Shown: piece after piece, positions 25,360-34,340 of the stretch
Layout: the number at the start of each line of letters is the position of its first letter
How positions within the stretch are numbered: position 1 is the first letter of the stretch
From: VXNE01 sp963664635
GTDB lineage: Bacteria > Pseudomonadota > Gammaproteobacteria > Pseudomonadales > Azotimanducaceae
Assembly (NCBI GenBank): GCA_963664635.1
Contig: OY761542.1
Span: 1,426,001-1,490,000, forward strand
DNA length: 64,000 nt
Reading direction: 5' to 3'
Program-made: the position numbers and the translations under genes
Notes under the pieces: generated by a model
What the model saw: only the letters and a program-made list of their open reading frames with translations
Told to the model about the DNA's origin: nothing
The model's database searches: none

Positions 25360-28238
25360 TGGTCACCGTCCTCGCCGACGGTGCCGCGGTCGGTACCTAC
25401 ACGCGCAATCCGGACGTCTTCCGCGATCGGCGCTGCTCGGCCAGCGCCTCGGCCTGGATCCGCCAGTTCCAGTGCGAGGACATGCGCCCCCTCATCATCT
25501 GCCGGGGGCCCGTGCGCAAGGAAGCGATGGACGTGTTCGAGCAGATGGGCATTCGCGACTGCGGGATCCTGCTCTCGGACAAGGACACGGTAGTGCACAC
25601 CAACGCGGTGGCGCCGGAACTGCGCGGCATGCGCAATCGGGACCGCGTGCACCGGGTCGCCGACTACACGGGCGCGGACCAGGCCGAGCGGGAGGCGCGC
25701 ATCGCCGAGATCGTCGGCATCGCGGTGGACCACGGGTACGACGCCATCTTCGCCGGCTACGGGTTCATGGCGGAGGACGCGGCCCTGGTCGAGGCCATCG
25801 AGGCGGCCGGGCTGTCGTTCATCGGCCCGGGCTCGGCCCCGGTGCGATCGGCCGGCCGCAAGGATGTCGCCAAGCGTACCGCCCTCGAGCAGTCGATCGC
25901 GGTAACCCCGGGGGTCGACAACGTCACCGCCCTGGCGCTGATCGCCCGCTGCGGCGACGCCGCCGGGCTCGCGGAACTGGCGCATCGGCATGGTCTTCCG
26001 GCGCCGCCGGACGGCGCCCTGGAACTCGCTGCGGACGCGCTGCTCGACGAGGCGGTCGCGCGAGGCATCGACCTGCTCGAAGCCGACGAGATTCTGGAAG
26101 CCGTGCGCGCCCAGGTCCGGGAGCTGCTCGCACGCTATCCGGATCGACGCCTGCGCCTCAAGGCCGTCGGCGGCGGCGGTGGCAAGGGCCAGCGCGTGCT
26201 CGAAGCGGCCTCGCGGTACGCGGGGACGGACCTCGAAGCGCGGATCGGGGCGGCGGCGAACGACGCCGCCGCGCGCGCCCGGGAGATCTGGTCCGAGGTG
26301 AAGGCCCTGGAGCCCGGCGCCAACAAGAACGTGCTCCTCGAACTCAACATCGACACCAACCGGCACCAGGAGGTGCAGGTGCTCGGCAACGGCTCCTGGT
26401 GCATCACCCTCGGCCTGCGGGACTGCTCGGCGCAGATGCACGAACAGAAGCTCGTCGAGGTGTCGGTGACGGAGGAGTCGCTCAGGACGGAGATCGCGAG
26501 ACGGCGCGAACGGGGCGACCTCGCGGGGGCGGAAGCCCTCGACACCGATCTCGGTACGCTGCTCGCGATGGAGGCGGAAGCCGCCCGGTTTGGGAAGGCG
26601 GTGGGGCTCGACTCGGTTTCCACGTTCGAGTGCATCGTCGACGGCGCCGACCACTACTTCATGGAGATGAATACCCGCATCCAGGTGGAGCATCGGGTCA
26701 CCGAGCTCTGCTATGCGCTGGAGTTCGCGAACCCGGACGACCCGGACGACGTGCTGCGCGTCGAGTCGCTGATCGAGGCGATGACGCTGATCGCGCGGCA
26801 CGGCGACAGGCTGCCCGAGCCGGCGCGCGTGCCACGCTACGGCGACTCCGTCGAAATCCGCTTGAACGCCACGGACGCGGCGATGAACCCCGCCGCCGGC
26901 GGGCTCATCGAGTCCTGGTCGAACGCCATCCCCGGCGAGATCCGCGACGACCAGGGCATCTCGGTGCACAACCCCGACACCGATCTGTTCATGCCGTACT
27001 ACCTGGCCGGCGCGTACGACAGCAACATCGCCCTGCTGCTGACGACGGGGGCGGGGCGGGAAGAGACGTTCGCGGCGATCCTCGACGTGCTGCGCCGGAC
27101 GCGCATCAAGGGCCGGGCCCTCGAGACCAACCTGGACTTCCACTACGGGCTCTGCCACTGGCTGGCGGCCCAGGACGTGTTCGCCAGGATCGAGACCCGG
27201 TTCGTGCAGGGTTACCTCGGGGCCGTCGCCCGCCTGCACGAGGCGGCCCGGGAGATCGACGTCGAGGCGGCCTTCGAGCATGTGAAACAGCGCTCCGTCG
27301 CGGACCTCGGCGACGCGGCGGTACGGGCGGGTTATGCCCGCGCCATGGATCTGAAGGCGTCGCTGCTCGTGCGCCCGCTGCAGCGCCTGCTGGAGCGGCC
27401 GCACCTCCTCGCGGGCTGGGTGGCGAAGAGTGCCGGCTACTGCGAAGCCGGGACCGAGGGCGTGCGCTGGCTGGTCAATCCGGTCGGCGTGCTCGCGGAA
27501 CTCTACCGCTATCTGGACATGGACCGGTCCACGGGGCCCGCCGCCGAGGCGATCTGGGACCATGATCGCGAAGTACTCGAAAGTGCGCAGGCGCTGTACG
27601 CCCGGCTGCGCGCGGGCCTGAGCCCGGGGAGCTTCGACGAACTCGGCGCGCTGTTGCGCGCGCCGGACCCGCCGCCCGGCACGCCGGCGGCGCTGGCTGG
27701 AGACTGGAACAACCTGCGCGCCCGTCACGTCGGCTACCAGCATGGGCTACAGCTCCTCGCGCTGCCGAGCCAGGTGGCGCACGAGGCGGGTTTCGACCGG
27801 CTGCGGGTACGTCCCGACCTCACCGTGGATGTCCCGGAGGAGTTCTACGCGAGCGACGCGCTGGCCGATGCGCGCAAGGTGCTGGCGCCGCCGCCGGCCG
27901 CCAGCGCCGACGAGATCGTCGCCGAGCTCGGCGGCATGTTCTATCCGCGCGAGGCGCCGGGCCTGCCGCGCTTCCTGGAGCCGGGGTCTCACTTCGCGCC
28001 CGGCGACACGCTCTACGTCATCGAGGTAATGAAGATGTTCACCAAGGTGACGGCGGGGTTCGCGGGTACTGTCGACGAGTGCGTCATGGGCGACAGCGAG
28101 GGGGTCGTAGTGAGCCAGAGTGAGCTGCTGTTCCGGGTGACGCCGGACGAACGCCCCGAGGTCGAGGACGCTGGGGAGGTGCGCCGGCGGCGGCTGGCGC
28201 GGACCCGGGAGCTTGCCGACCGCTGCCGCTGGCGGTGA
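25359..28238 (+). CDS. Biotin carboxylase-BCCP fusion of acyl-CoA carboxylase
   Basis: 959 aa. ATP-grasp biotin carboxylase core: glycine loop RLKAVGGGGGKGQR near residue 270, HQEVQVLGNGSWCITLGLRDCSAQMHEQKLVE near 335-365, YFMEMNTRIQVEHRVTEL near 435. It ends with a biotinyl domain, VIEVMKMFTKV, biotin-accepting Lys892. Unusual for the family: the usual N-terminal IANRGEIA motif is not recognisable (sequence starts VTVLADGAAVGTYTRNPDVF), and about 75 residues of helical sequence intervene before the glycine loop. A region of about 300 aa lies between the carboxylase core and the biotin domain. It works with the carboxyltransferase encoded immediately upstream to make methylmalonyl-CoA. Confidence 0.9.
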   Translation: MVTVLADGAAVGTYTRNPDVFRDRRCSASASAWIRQFQCEDMRPLIICRGPVRKEAMDVFEQMGIRDCGILLSDKDTVVHTNAVAPELRGMRNRDRVHRVADYTGADQAEREARIAEIVGIAVDHGYDAIFAGYGFMAEDAALVEAIEAAGLSFIGPGSAPVRSAGRKDVAKRTALEQSIAVTPGVDNVTALALIARCGDAAGLAELAHRHGLPAPPDGALELAADALLDEAVARGIDLLEADEILEAVRAQVRELLARYPDRRLRLKAVGGGGGKGQRVLEAASRYAGTDLEARIGAAANDAAARAREIWSEVKALEPGANKNVLLELNIDTNRHQEVQVLGNGSWCITLGLRDCSAQMHEQKLVEVSVTEESLRTEIARRRERGDLAGAEALDTDLGTLLAMEAEAARFGKAVGLDSVSTFECIVDGADHYFMEMNTRIQVEHRVTELCYALEFANPDDPDDVLRVESLIEAMTLIARHGDRLPEPARVPRYGDSVEIRLNATDAAMNPAAGGLIESWSNAIPGEIRDDQGISVHNPDTDLFMPYYLAGAYDSNIALLLTTGAGREETFAAILDVLRRTRIKGRALETNLDFHYGLCHWLAAQDVFARIETRFVQGYLGAVARLHEAAREIDVEAAFEHVKQRSVADLGDAAVRAGYARAMDLKASLLVRPLQRLLERPHLLAGWVAKSAGYCEAGTEGVRWLVNPVGVLAELYRYLDMDRSTGPAAEAIWDHDREVLESAQALYARLRAGLSPGSFDELGALLRAPDPPPGTPAALAGDWNNLRARHVGYQHGLQLLALPSQVAHEAGFDRLRVRPDLTVDVPEEFYASDALADARKVLAPPPAASADEIVAELGGMFYPREAPGLPRFLEPGSHFAPGDTLYVIEVMKMFTKVTAGFAGTVDECVMGDSEGVVVSQSELLFRVTPDERPEVEDAGEVRRRRLARTRELADRCRWR

Positions 28239-28289
28239 ACGGCCTCCTTCGTACGGCCGGTGAGCAGCAGTTCCACTGGCTCCCCCCGT

Positions 28290-29240
28290 TCACGCACTGC
28301 CGGCGCCGACATCGTGCCGCCGCAACGTTTCGATGATGGAGACCAGGCAGTCGTCCCGCAGGCGCTCGAGTTCCCTTGCCGGGCGCCCGGCAGCGAGCCG
28401 CTCCGTCCCGGCGGCGACCCTGTCGATCAGGCCGTCGGTGAGTTCGGGCGCTTCCAGCCGGGTCCAGGGAAGTTTCAGCGTCGGCCCGAACTGTTGCAGG
28501 AAATGGCGCATCCCGGCGTCGCCGCCGGCCATGTGGAAGGCCAGAAACGTGCCCATGAACGCCCAGCGGAGCCCCGGTCCGTGGGTGATCGCAACGTCGA
28601 GTTCTTCGGGCGTTGCGATGTTCTCGTTGACCAGGTGCAGCGCCTCCCGCCACAGCGCTTCCTGCAGCCGGTCGGAGAGAAACCCCTCGATCTCGTTGCG
28701 CACGCGCAAGGGGTGCATGCCGAGACCGGCGTAGAACGCCATGGCGCCGGCGACGCTCGCTGCCGCGGTCCGCTCGCCCCCCAGTACCTCCACCAGAGGC
28801 AGGAGATACACGGGATTGAAGGGATGCCCGATGACGATGCGGCGGGCATGCCGGCAATCGGCCTGCAGGCGTGTCGGCAACAGGCCGGATGTGCTGGAGG
28901 CGATGAGGACGTCCGGGCGGGTTGCGGCGTCGATCTCGGCGAGCAGGGCACGCTTCGTCTCGAGGCGCTCGGGTGCGCTCTCCTGGATGAAGTCGGCCGC
29001 GGCGCACGCGGCGGCCAGGGAGTCGGCGCAATGGAGCCGGTCGACGCGCGCCGCCGGATCCAGACCCAGGCGTACGATGGCGGGCCAGGCGTTGTCCACG
29101 GTCGCGCGAAGCCGGGTCTCCCAGTCCGGGGCCGGGTCCCACGCGACCACATCGAGGCCCCGCGCCAGGGCGCGGGCGGCCCATCCGGCGCCGATCACCC
29201 CGGTGCCGATGACGGCGAGGGTGCGCGCCTGTGCGGACAA
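28290..29240 (-). CDS. L-carnitine/3-hydroxyacyl-CoA dehydrogenase
   Basis: 316 aa, NAD-dependent 3-hydroxyacyl-CoA-dehydrogenase fold. Rossmann motif GTGVIGAGWAARALARGLDVVAWD at residues 12-35; catalytic His region RIVIGHPFNPVYLLPLVEVLGG; C-terminal FLSDRLQEALWREALHLVNENIATPEELD. The single-domain length and the 'W' pattern match L-carnitine dehydrogenases, which oxidise carnitine to 3-dehydrocarnitine. TTG 29240 start has GGAG about 7 nt upstream. Adjacent BKACE gene supports the carnitine role; the betainyl-CoA thioesterase often found with them is not seen here. Confidence 0.8.
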   Translation of the reverse strand: MSAQARTLAVIGTGVIGAGWAARALARGLDVVAWDPAPDWETRLRATVDNAWPAIVRLGLDPAARVDRLHCADSLAAACAAADFIQESAPERLETKRALLAEIDAATRPDVLIASSTSGLLPTRLQADCRHARRIVIGHPFNPVYLLPLVEVLGGERTAAASVAGAMAFYAGLGMHPLRVRNEIEGFLSDRLQEALWREALHLVNENIATPEELDVAITHGPGLRWAFMGTFLAFHMAGGDAGMRHFLQQFGPTLKLPWTRLEAPELTDGLIDRVAAGTERLAAGRPARELERLRDDCLVSIIETLRRHDVGAGSA

Positions 29241-29261
29241 GGGACGTCTCCCCGCGACGCG

Positions 29262-30149
29262 TCAGCGCCGTTGGAGGCCGAATCGCGCCCGCGCCTCGTC
29301 GGGCCCGAGCACCCGCGCACCGAGCAGTTCGACGATGGTCCGCGCGCGTTCGACCAGTTGCGCGTTCGTGGCGAAGACGCCGCGGCTGAGATAGAGGTTG
29401 TCTTCGAGCCCGACCCGCACGTGGCCCCCGAGCAGCACCGACTGCGCGGCGAAGGGCATCTGGTCGCGGCTGATCGCGAACGCGGTCCAGTTGGCGCCTG
29501 GCGGCAGCATGTCGACGGTGGCCTTGAACACGCCCACGTCCGCCGGGGCGGCCCACGGGATGCCGAAACAGAGCTGGAAGAGCGGCGGGTCCTCCAGCAG
29601 ATTTTCGCCCAGCATCCCGAGGGTGAAGTTCAGGTGGCCGGTGTCGAAGATCTCGAGTTCCGGCTTGACCCCGAGTTGCCTGATACGCGCCGCCCCCCGG
29701 CGCAGCATGTCCGGGGTGGACACGTAGACGAGGCTGCCCTCGCCGAAGTTGTAGGACCCGCAGTCCAGCGAGCAGATCTCCGGCAGGAGTTCCTCGACGT
29801 GCGGCAGCCGCTCCATGGCGCCCACGAGGTCGGTCTCGTCCCGGAACGCCAGGGGCGCGTCGTCCGGGCCGATGACCAGGTCGCCGCCCATCCCCGCAGT
29901 GAGGTTGATGACCACGTCGGTCTCCGCGTCGCGGATGCGCGCCACCACCTCGCGATAGAGGGCGACGTCCCGGGAGCCCTTGCCCGTGGCGGGGTCCCGC
30001 ACGTGGCAATGCACGATCGCCGCGCCGGCCTTGGCGGCGTCGATGGCGGACGCGGCGATCTGGGCCGGCGTGACGGGAATGTCGGGGTGCTTGCCGACCG
30101 TGTCGCCGGCCCCGGTCACCGCGCAGGTGATGACCACCTCGTTGTTCAT
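29262..30149 (-). CDS. Beta-keto acid cleavage enzyme (BKACE), 3-dehydrocarnitine type
   Basis: 295 aa TIM-barrel enzyme of the DUF849/BKACE family: a beta-keto acid plus acetyl-CoA gives acetoacetate plus a new CoA ester. Zn ligands are in GAAIVHCHVRDPATGKGS (HxH) and the conserved Glu near LPEICSLDCGSYNFG; GHVRVGLEDNLYLSRGV is the family C-terminal signature. ATG 30149 start. With the dehydrogenase 21 nt downstream, the likely substrate is 3-dehydrocarnitine, yielding a glycine betaine CoA ester. Specificity is inferred from context. Confidence 0.85.
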   Translation of the reverse strand: MNNEVVITCAVTGAGDTVGKHPDIPVTPAQIAASAIDAAKAGAAIVHCHVRDPATGKGSRDVALYREVVARIRDAETDVVINLTAGMGGDLVIGPDDAPLAFRDETDLVGAMERLPHVEELLPEICSLDCGSYNFGEGSLVYVSTPDMLRRGAARIRQLGVKPELEIFDTGHLNFTLGMLGENLLEDPPLFQLCFGIPWAAPADVGVFKATVDMLPPGANWTAFAISRDQMPFAAQSVLLGGHVRVGLEDNLYLSRGVFATNAQLVERARTIVELLGARVLGPDEARARFGLQRR

Positions 30150-30392
30150 GACTCGACCCCTCCCGCGACTGCGCGCCGGGTCCGACTGTACACCTTCCAT
30201 GGAAGGCCGGTGTGGCTGGCCGGAGGCGGCGCCGATGCCGACCGGCAGGCGAAGGCGTTGCTCCGCAAGCGGCCGGACCGGCTTTTGGGGCGCTTCCGTG
30301 GACCGAACGATGACGGGAGCATGGCGACCAGCGGTGTTCGGCCCGGAGTCCGTCCGCTATGATTGCCCGCCCGAATTCGCGAGGTCGGTCCC

Positions 30393-30755
30393 ATGAAACG
30401 GTGGTGGTGGATGCTGTCCGTTGTCCTGGCCGCGGGGCAGTTCGCCGGGGCTGCCGAGAAAAGCTACGAGGAACGCCTGCGCCTCCAGATCGAGATGGCG
30501 GCGGTGACGACGGCGCAGTACGACGCCTTCCGGGAAGTCCTGAGCGACTACCACGAGGCGCGCAACGGCGCGACGCGGCGCGTGTCGCGGCAGGGCGGCG
30601 ACATCCCGACACGGGTGGCCCGCGACCTGCGGCGCCTGGCCAACCGGACGCTGAAGGATATGGGCGAGGTCCTCGAGCCCGAGCAGCTCGAGCACATGGA
30701 GAGGTACCTCGAGCTTTCCAACGAGCAGTACATGACGCAGGCCGGGTTGCGCTGA
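30393..30755 (+). CDS. Small secreted hypothetical protein
   Basis: 120 aa from ATG 30393 with GAGG about 8 nt upstream. Sec signal peptide KRWWWMLSVVLAAGQFAGAAE, then a mostly helical charged domain (EERLRLQIEMAAVTTAQYDAFREVLSDYHEARN...LRRLANRTLKDMGEVLEPEQLEHMERYLELSNEQY). The helical pattern vaguely resembles small periplasmic helical sensors of the CpxP/Spy sort, but no LTxxQ motif is present. Not assigned. It lies 71 nt before xth. Confidence 0.6.
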   Translation: MKRWWWMLSVVLAAGQFAGAAEKSYEERLRLQIEMAAVTTAQYDAFREVLSDYHEARNGATRRVSRQGGDIPTRVARDLRRLANRTLKDMGEVLEPEQLEHMERYLELSNEQYMTQAGLR

Positions 30756-30825
30756 CGACCCTGGCTGTTCCCGCTCTCCCCATGGCTGACGCGGGCGGCC
30801 TTCCGAGGATGGGGTAGGTTCCGGC

Positions 30826-31602
30826 ATGCGCATCGCCACCTGGAACGTCAACGGCCTGCGGGCGCGGCTCGACTTCGTCCGCTTGTGGCTCGAGGCGCGC
30901 CAACCCGACATCGTCGGCCTGCAGGAACTCAAGGTCAGCGACGAAGAGTTCCCGGAGGCGGCGTTCGAGGATCTCGGCTACGAAGCCGTCTGTCACGGCC
31001 AGAAGGGGTGGAACGGGGTGGCGATCCTCGCCCGGCACCCGGCGGAATCCGTCGAGCGCGGCCTTGCCGGCCAGGAGGATTTCGGGGCGCGGTTCGTCGG
31101 GGCGCGGATCCGCGGGCTGACGTTCACGACGGTCTACTGCCCCAACGGCAAGGAGCTCACCCACGAGGATTTCCCGGCGAAACTCGCCTGGTATGACGAC
31201 CTCGCGGCCGCGTGGTCGCCCGGGGCGGAGGCGCCGGCGGTGCTGTGCGGCGACTTCAACGTCGTCCCGGGGGCGCTCGACAGTTGGCGCGGCGAGAAGG
31301 GCGACGGCCGCATCTTCCACACGCCGGAGGAACGCCGGCGGTTCGAAGCGCTGCTCGGCCTGGGGCTGCGCGACCTGTATCGCGAGATCCATCCGGAGTC
31401 GCGGGCGTTCTCCTGGTGGGATTACCGGGGCGGCGCGTTTCATCGCGGCCAGGGGTTGCGCATCGACTTCGTGCTGGGCACGCGGCCGGTGCTCGACCGG
31501 ATGACGCATGCCGAGATCGACCGCGATTTCCGCAAGAAGAAAGAGGGCCTGACGGCGTCCGATCACGCGCCGGTCATCGTCGACCTCGACTGGCCGGGCT
31601 GA
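30826..31602 (+). CDS. xth: Exodeoxyribonuclease III
   Basis: 258 aa endonuclease/exonuclease/phosphatase-fold AP endonuclease. Motifs: WNVNGLRAR (Asn), GLQELKV (metal Glu), TVYCPNGKE (Tyr), CGDFNVVP (Asp/Asn), IDFVLGT and the catalytic TASDHAPV His. It repairs abasic sites and 3' blocked ends. ATG 30826 start. It is the intact member of two nearly identical copies; the second (34342-35115) has lost its start codon. The restriction-modification complex lies between the two copies. Confidence 0.95.
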   Translation: MRIATWNVNGLRARLDFVRLWLEARQPDIVGLQELKVSDEEFPEAAFEDLGYEAVCHGQKGWNGVAILARHPAESVERGLAGQEDFGARFVGARIRGLTFTTVYCPNGKELTHEDFPAKLAWYDDLAAAWSPGAEAPAVLCGDFNVVPGALDSWRGEKGDGRIFHTPEERRRFEALLGLGLRDLYREIHPESRAFSWWDYRGGAFHRGQGLRIDFVLGTRPVLDRMTHAEIDRDFRKKKEGLTASDHAPVIVDLDWPG

Positions 31603-31607
31603 CCTGC
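30828..31607 (+). repeat. 780-bp direct repeat, copy 1 (xth)
   Basis: From the last base of the xth ATG to 5 nt past its stop; matches 34341-35120 with only about a dozen substitutions by eye. Sequence outside both copies is unrelated. Confidence 0.9.
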
Positions 31608-31843
31608 GACCGCAACTGGACGCGCCGGGATGCGTGCGTGTCGATGAGTCTTGTCGCCTAGGACTAGCACGTCAACGGCTACGCCCAATTCTTCTGCCGT
31701 CGTATCAACGACATCCGTCTCTATTCGGTGCCCCGCCCAGCTAACCCTCGTACGCAATCTTTGGTTCTATCGGCCCGCCGGCGCTCGATATGCCACATAT
31801 AGTCTGTAGCCCTAGGATACCCTAGCTCCACACTATCGCACCG
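31608..31843 (+). promoter_or_regulatory. Control region of the restriction-modification complex
   Basis: Lower-GC region before the controller gene. Two CCCTAG motifs (31810-31815 and 31820-31825) lie one helical turn apart, 18 to 34 nt before the controller ATG, and are candidate operator half-sites (C-boxes). There is no Shine-Dalgarno before that ATG, consistent with the leaderless transcripts known for many C genes. No other gene is supported here. Confidence 0.35.
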
Positions 31844-32053
31844 ATGTCCAAGGGCCTGCAAGTCATCGTAGGGGAGAACGTACGTCAACGTCGCTTGGCC
31901 CTTCACTACTCGCAAGAGCGTTTGGCGGAGGTGTCCGGGCTACATCGAACCTACATCGGTGCGATTGAGCGCGGGGAGCGCAACGTCACCGTTGACACGC
32001 TCTCTAGGCTCGCGACAGCCCTCGACTGTTCAGTCATCTCTCTGTTCGAGTAG
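31844..32053 (+). CDS. Restriction-modification controller (C) protein, XRE-type
   Basis: 69 aa single-domain helix-turn-helix protein. VGENVRQRRLALHYSQERLAEVSGLHRTYIGAIERGERNVTVDTLSRLATALDCSVISLFE is the standard length and pattern of C proteins, with recognition helix HRTYIGAIERG. It would bind operators upstream, activating the endonuclease gene 4 nt downstream and damping its own expression, so that methylation precedes cutting. Base composition is clearly less GC-rich than flanking genes, indicating transfer. Confidence 0.85.
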   Translation: MSKGLQVIVGENVRQRRLALHYSQERLAEVSGLHRTYIGAIERGERNVTVDTLSRLATALDCSVISLFE

Positions 32054-32057
32054 TCCA

Positions 32058-33041
32058 ATGGGCACCAAGCTGCCGAAGCTCCCTCTTCTGCTTGAACGTA
32101 AGTTCTACAAGACTGGGCAGACACGAGGGGCCGACGACGACATGATCTACCAAAACCGCGTATCTCGTCGTAGTACCGTATTGATTCCGTACAGCATGTG
32201 GCATGAGTGCAAGGACCCATATGGAACAGGCGAACCATATGAGAAGGGGTTCATTGTCCTGCTCACACCTGAAGAGTATTTCGAGAAGCTAACTGACGCG
32301 CAGCTAATCGGTATGGGTCTCCCGCTCGGACAGAGGTCAATCGTTCTCTACCGAACAAGGGAAGAGTGGTCCCGCTACAACCCCCTTGACATTAGGTGGA
32401 GCCCGGCATCTTCGCGCACGCCCCCGTTAGGTGGGACTTTCGCGGCGCGAGTCCCTGCAACAACGTCGTTGTCGCGTGGCGCAAGGATAACTTATGGATA
32501 CAATACGACATCCACAAAGGGCGCGGGTATCCGGGTGTACGAGTACGCAAGCAAGCACTACATCCGAGACGCGAAGCTGCAGTTAGAGTCGATCTTCTGG
32601 CATTGCCATGATGCGATGGACGCAATTCGCGAAGCCGGTCTATCGCGTCAGGATGCGGCACGACGGAGACGAGCTACGCTCGCTGATGCTACGGCACGTG
32701 CACTACTCGACATGGATCGGCTCTATTCCGGCCGAGCGCTCGACAAGAGTGTCCACGCTATCTGCCCACTTTGTTTAGAACCACTGTCGGCGCGCGACTT
32801 TTTCCTTAGGATGCGCCAAGCGAGGGGAAGAGAGGTGGGCAACATCACAGTGACGAACGTCAACCTGTTTCATGTAGAGGAATTGCGCCCAGGGCGGCTG
32901 AGTCACGTTCCCTACAACTTGGCGTGGGGACACCATCACTGCAACACGGTCGTGCGAGACGCTGGAGTCGAGCCGACGGTTGAGTGGATGAGGCGCGTCA
33001 TACGAAACAACCAGTCGAGGGATGGCAACTCAGAACAGTGA
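32058..33041 (+). CDS. Type II restriction endonuclease, HNH-like
   Basis: 327 aa from ATG 32058, 4 nt after the controller stop. The C-terminal third has a zinc/HNH-like arrangement: CPLC near residue 237, then NLFHVEEL, SHVPYNLAWGHHHCN. The N-terminal part (KTGQTRGADDDMIYQNRVSRRSTVLIPY) looks like a dedicated DNA-recognition domain. Assignment as endonuclease rests on the HNH-like motif and on the controller and methyltransferase genes around it. A BstXI-like family is my guess, not established. Tail-to-tail with the methyltransferase (12-nt overlap). Lower GC than the chromosome. Confidence 0.75.
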   Translation: MGTKLPKLPLLLERKFYKTGQTRGADDDMIYQNRVSRRSTVLIPYSMWHECKDPYGTGEPYEKGFIVLLTPEEYFEKLTDAQLIGMGLPLGQRSIVLYRTREEWSRYNPLDIRWSPASSRTPPLGGTFAARVPATTSLSRGARITYGYNTTSTKGAGIRVYEYASKHYIRDAKLQLESIFWHCHDAMDAIREAGLSRQDAARRRRATLADATARALLDMDRLYSGRALDKSVHAICPLCLEPLSARDFFLRMRQARGREVGNITVTNVNLFHVEELRPGRLSHVPYNLAWGHHHCNTVVRDAGVEPTVEWMRRVIRNNQSRDGNSEQ

Positions 33042-34154
33042 GCCCTCGACCTCTCCGGAGGATTGTTCCGACTTGGGGGGAGGGCTGCCGTTTCGTTGAG
33101 CGAGCTCGCCGCAAACGTAGTGCCTTACCGTCGCAAGCGACGAGTTGAACCAGGTCGGGTCGATCTCTATTCCGATGGCGTGGCGGTTGGCCCTCAACGC
33201 AGCGACTATCGTGCTACCAGAACCTGAGAAGCAGTCAAGAACGATATCGCGTTCATATGTTGTGGCAGATATCGCATGTTCGAGGAGGGCGATCGGCTTT
33301 TCTGCGGGGTGCTTACCCTTGTAGGCGCGCACAGAGGGGAAATCCCAAACATCGGTGAAGGCCTTCTCCTTGCCTACGTTGAACGGGCGCACGGCGTCTC
33401 GGTAAAGAGGTAAGTCTATAGAGTCGTTACGGGAGATGAGCGCGGCGCGTAGTTTTCGATACTGTTCCTCGCTTGGGATGTTACGCCCGGCCTCCCAGTT
33501 TGCAACAGCGCCGCCGTGGTTAACTTTTCCATAGGCGCCGATGCGCTCTGCGAGTTCGATCGTGGTGAGGCCACATCGGATACGTGCTTCACGTAGTTGG
33601 ACCCCCAACGGGGAGCGGCGAAGGTTGCCATCGAGAGCGGGCTCGGCGAAGATGATGCGTTCGGAGTGAGGATACCAAGTGCGCAGTGCTTCCTTTCTCA
33701 TCTTTCCCTTCCAGCCATCGAACCCTGGTTCGTTCGGCTTGGTCCAGACGATTTGGGATAGGATGTTGAATTGGGTGCCGAACGTGAGTTCTAGGCGGGC
33801 GACCATCTTCGACGAGCAGAAACAGAATAGACTCCCGTTTGGTTTTAGGACTCGCCGCCACTGGTCGGCGTAACAAGACATCCAGTCGACGAAGTCAGTG
33901 TCTTTCTCGAAGGAAGAGTCGCCATATACGTTGCGCTTCTTCGTTGAGTGGTATGGCGGGTCCGTCAGTACGAGAGACACCGAGTTGTTGGGCAGGGATT
34001 TGAGGATGGCGAGCGAGTCGCCATGAACCATTACGCAACGATCCGACCCGTAGGTGTCATGATCTTCGAGAGAAGCTCGGATTTGGGACAGTTCGGTTGT
34101 CGCTGCTGGATGTGGGGTTGGGTCGCTTGTGGAGGGCTCAGGCACCGTGTTCAT
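33030..34154 (-). CDS. Site-specific DNA methyltransferase with embedded HTH domain
   Basis: 374 aa from ATG 34154. Motif IV DPPY at residues 65-68 precedes motif I (LDCFSGSGST, about 307-315), the beta-class order of N6-adenine/N4-cytosine methyltransferases. Between them, residues about 181-240 read as an XRE-type helix-turn-helix (LGVQLREARIRCGLTTIELAERIG...NHGGAVANWEAGRNIPSEEQYRKLRAALI), in the position of the target-recognition region. It would protect the host from the adjacent endonuclease. A reading frame continuing upstream to 34445 is antisense to xth and not taken. Confidence 0.9.
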   Translation of the reverse strand: MNTVPEPSTSDPTPHPAATTELSQIRASLEDHDTYGSDRCVMVHGDSLAILKSLPNNSVSLVLTDPPYHSTKKRNVYGDSSFEKDTDFVDWMSCYADQWRRVLKPNGSLFCFCSSKMVARLELTFGTQFNILSQIVWTKPNEPGFDGWKGKMRKEALRTWYPHSERIIFAEPALDGNLRRSPLGVQLREARIRCGLTTIELAERIGAYGKVNHGGAVANWEAGRNIPSEEQYRKLRAALISRNDSIDLPLYRDAVRPFNVGKEKAFTDVWDFPSVRAYKGKHPAEKPIALLEHAISATTYERDIVLDCFSGSGSTIVAALRANRHAIGIEIDPTWFNSSLATVRHYVCGELAQRNGSPPPKSEQSSGEVEGSLF

Positions 34155-34340
34155 GAAATCCGATGAGGTGGAGCGGCTATCTGCCGGCGATGGAAAGCTC
34201 GAATTGGGGTGGCATTTGAGGTCGCGTACCGTAGCTTGACGCGGTGGGAGATTGCAAGTACCGGTGCATTGAATCTGAGTGTGCCCGGGCCGCTGAGCCG
34301 GCGGTCGTGAATGGCGCCAGACATGAGTTGCGGGGCGCGC

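Noticed and set aside
31563..31915. Small minus-strand frames upstream of the controller gene
   Set aside because: They span the xth 3' end and the control region, have no ribosome-binding site and match no recognisable family.
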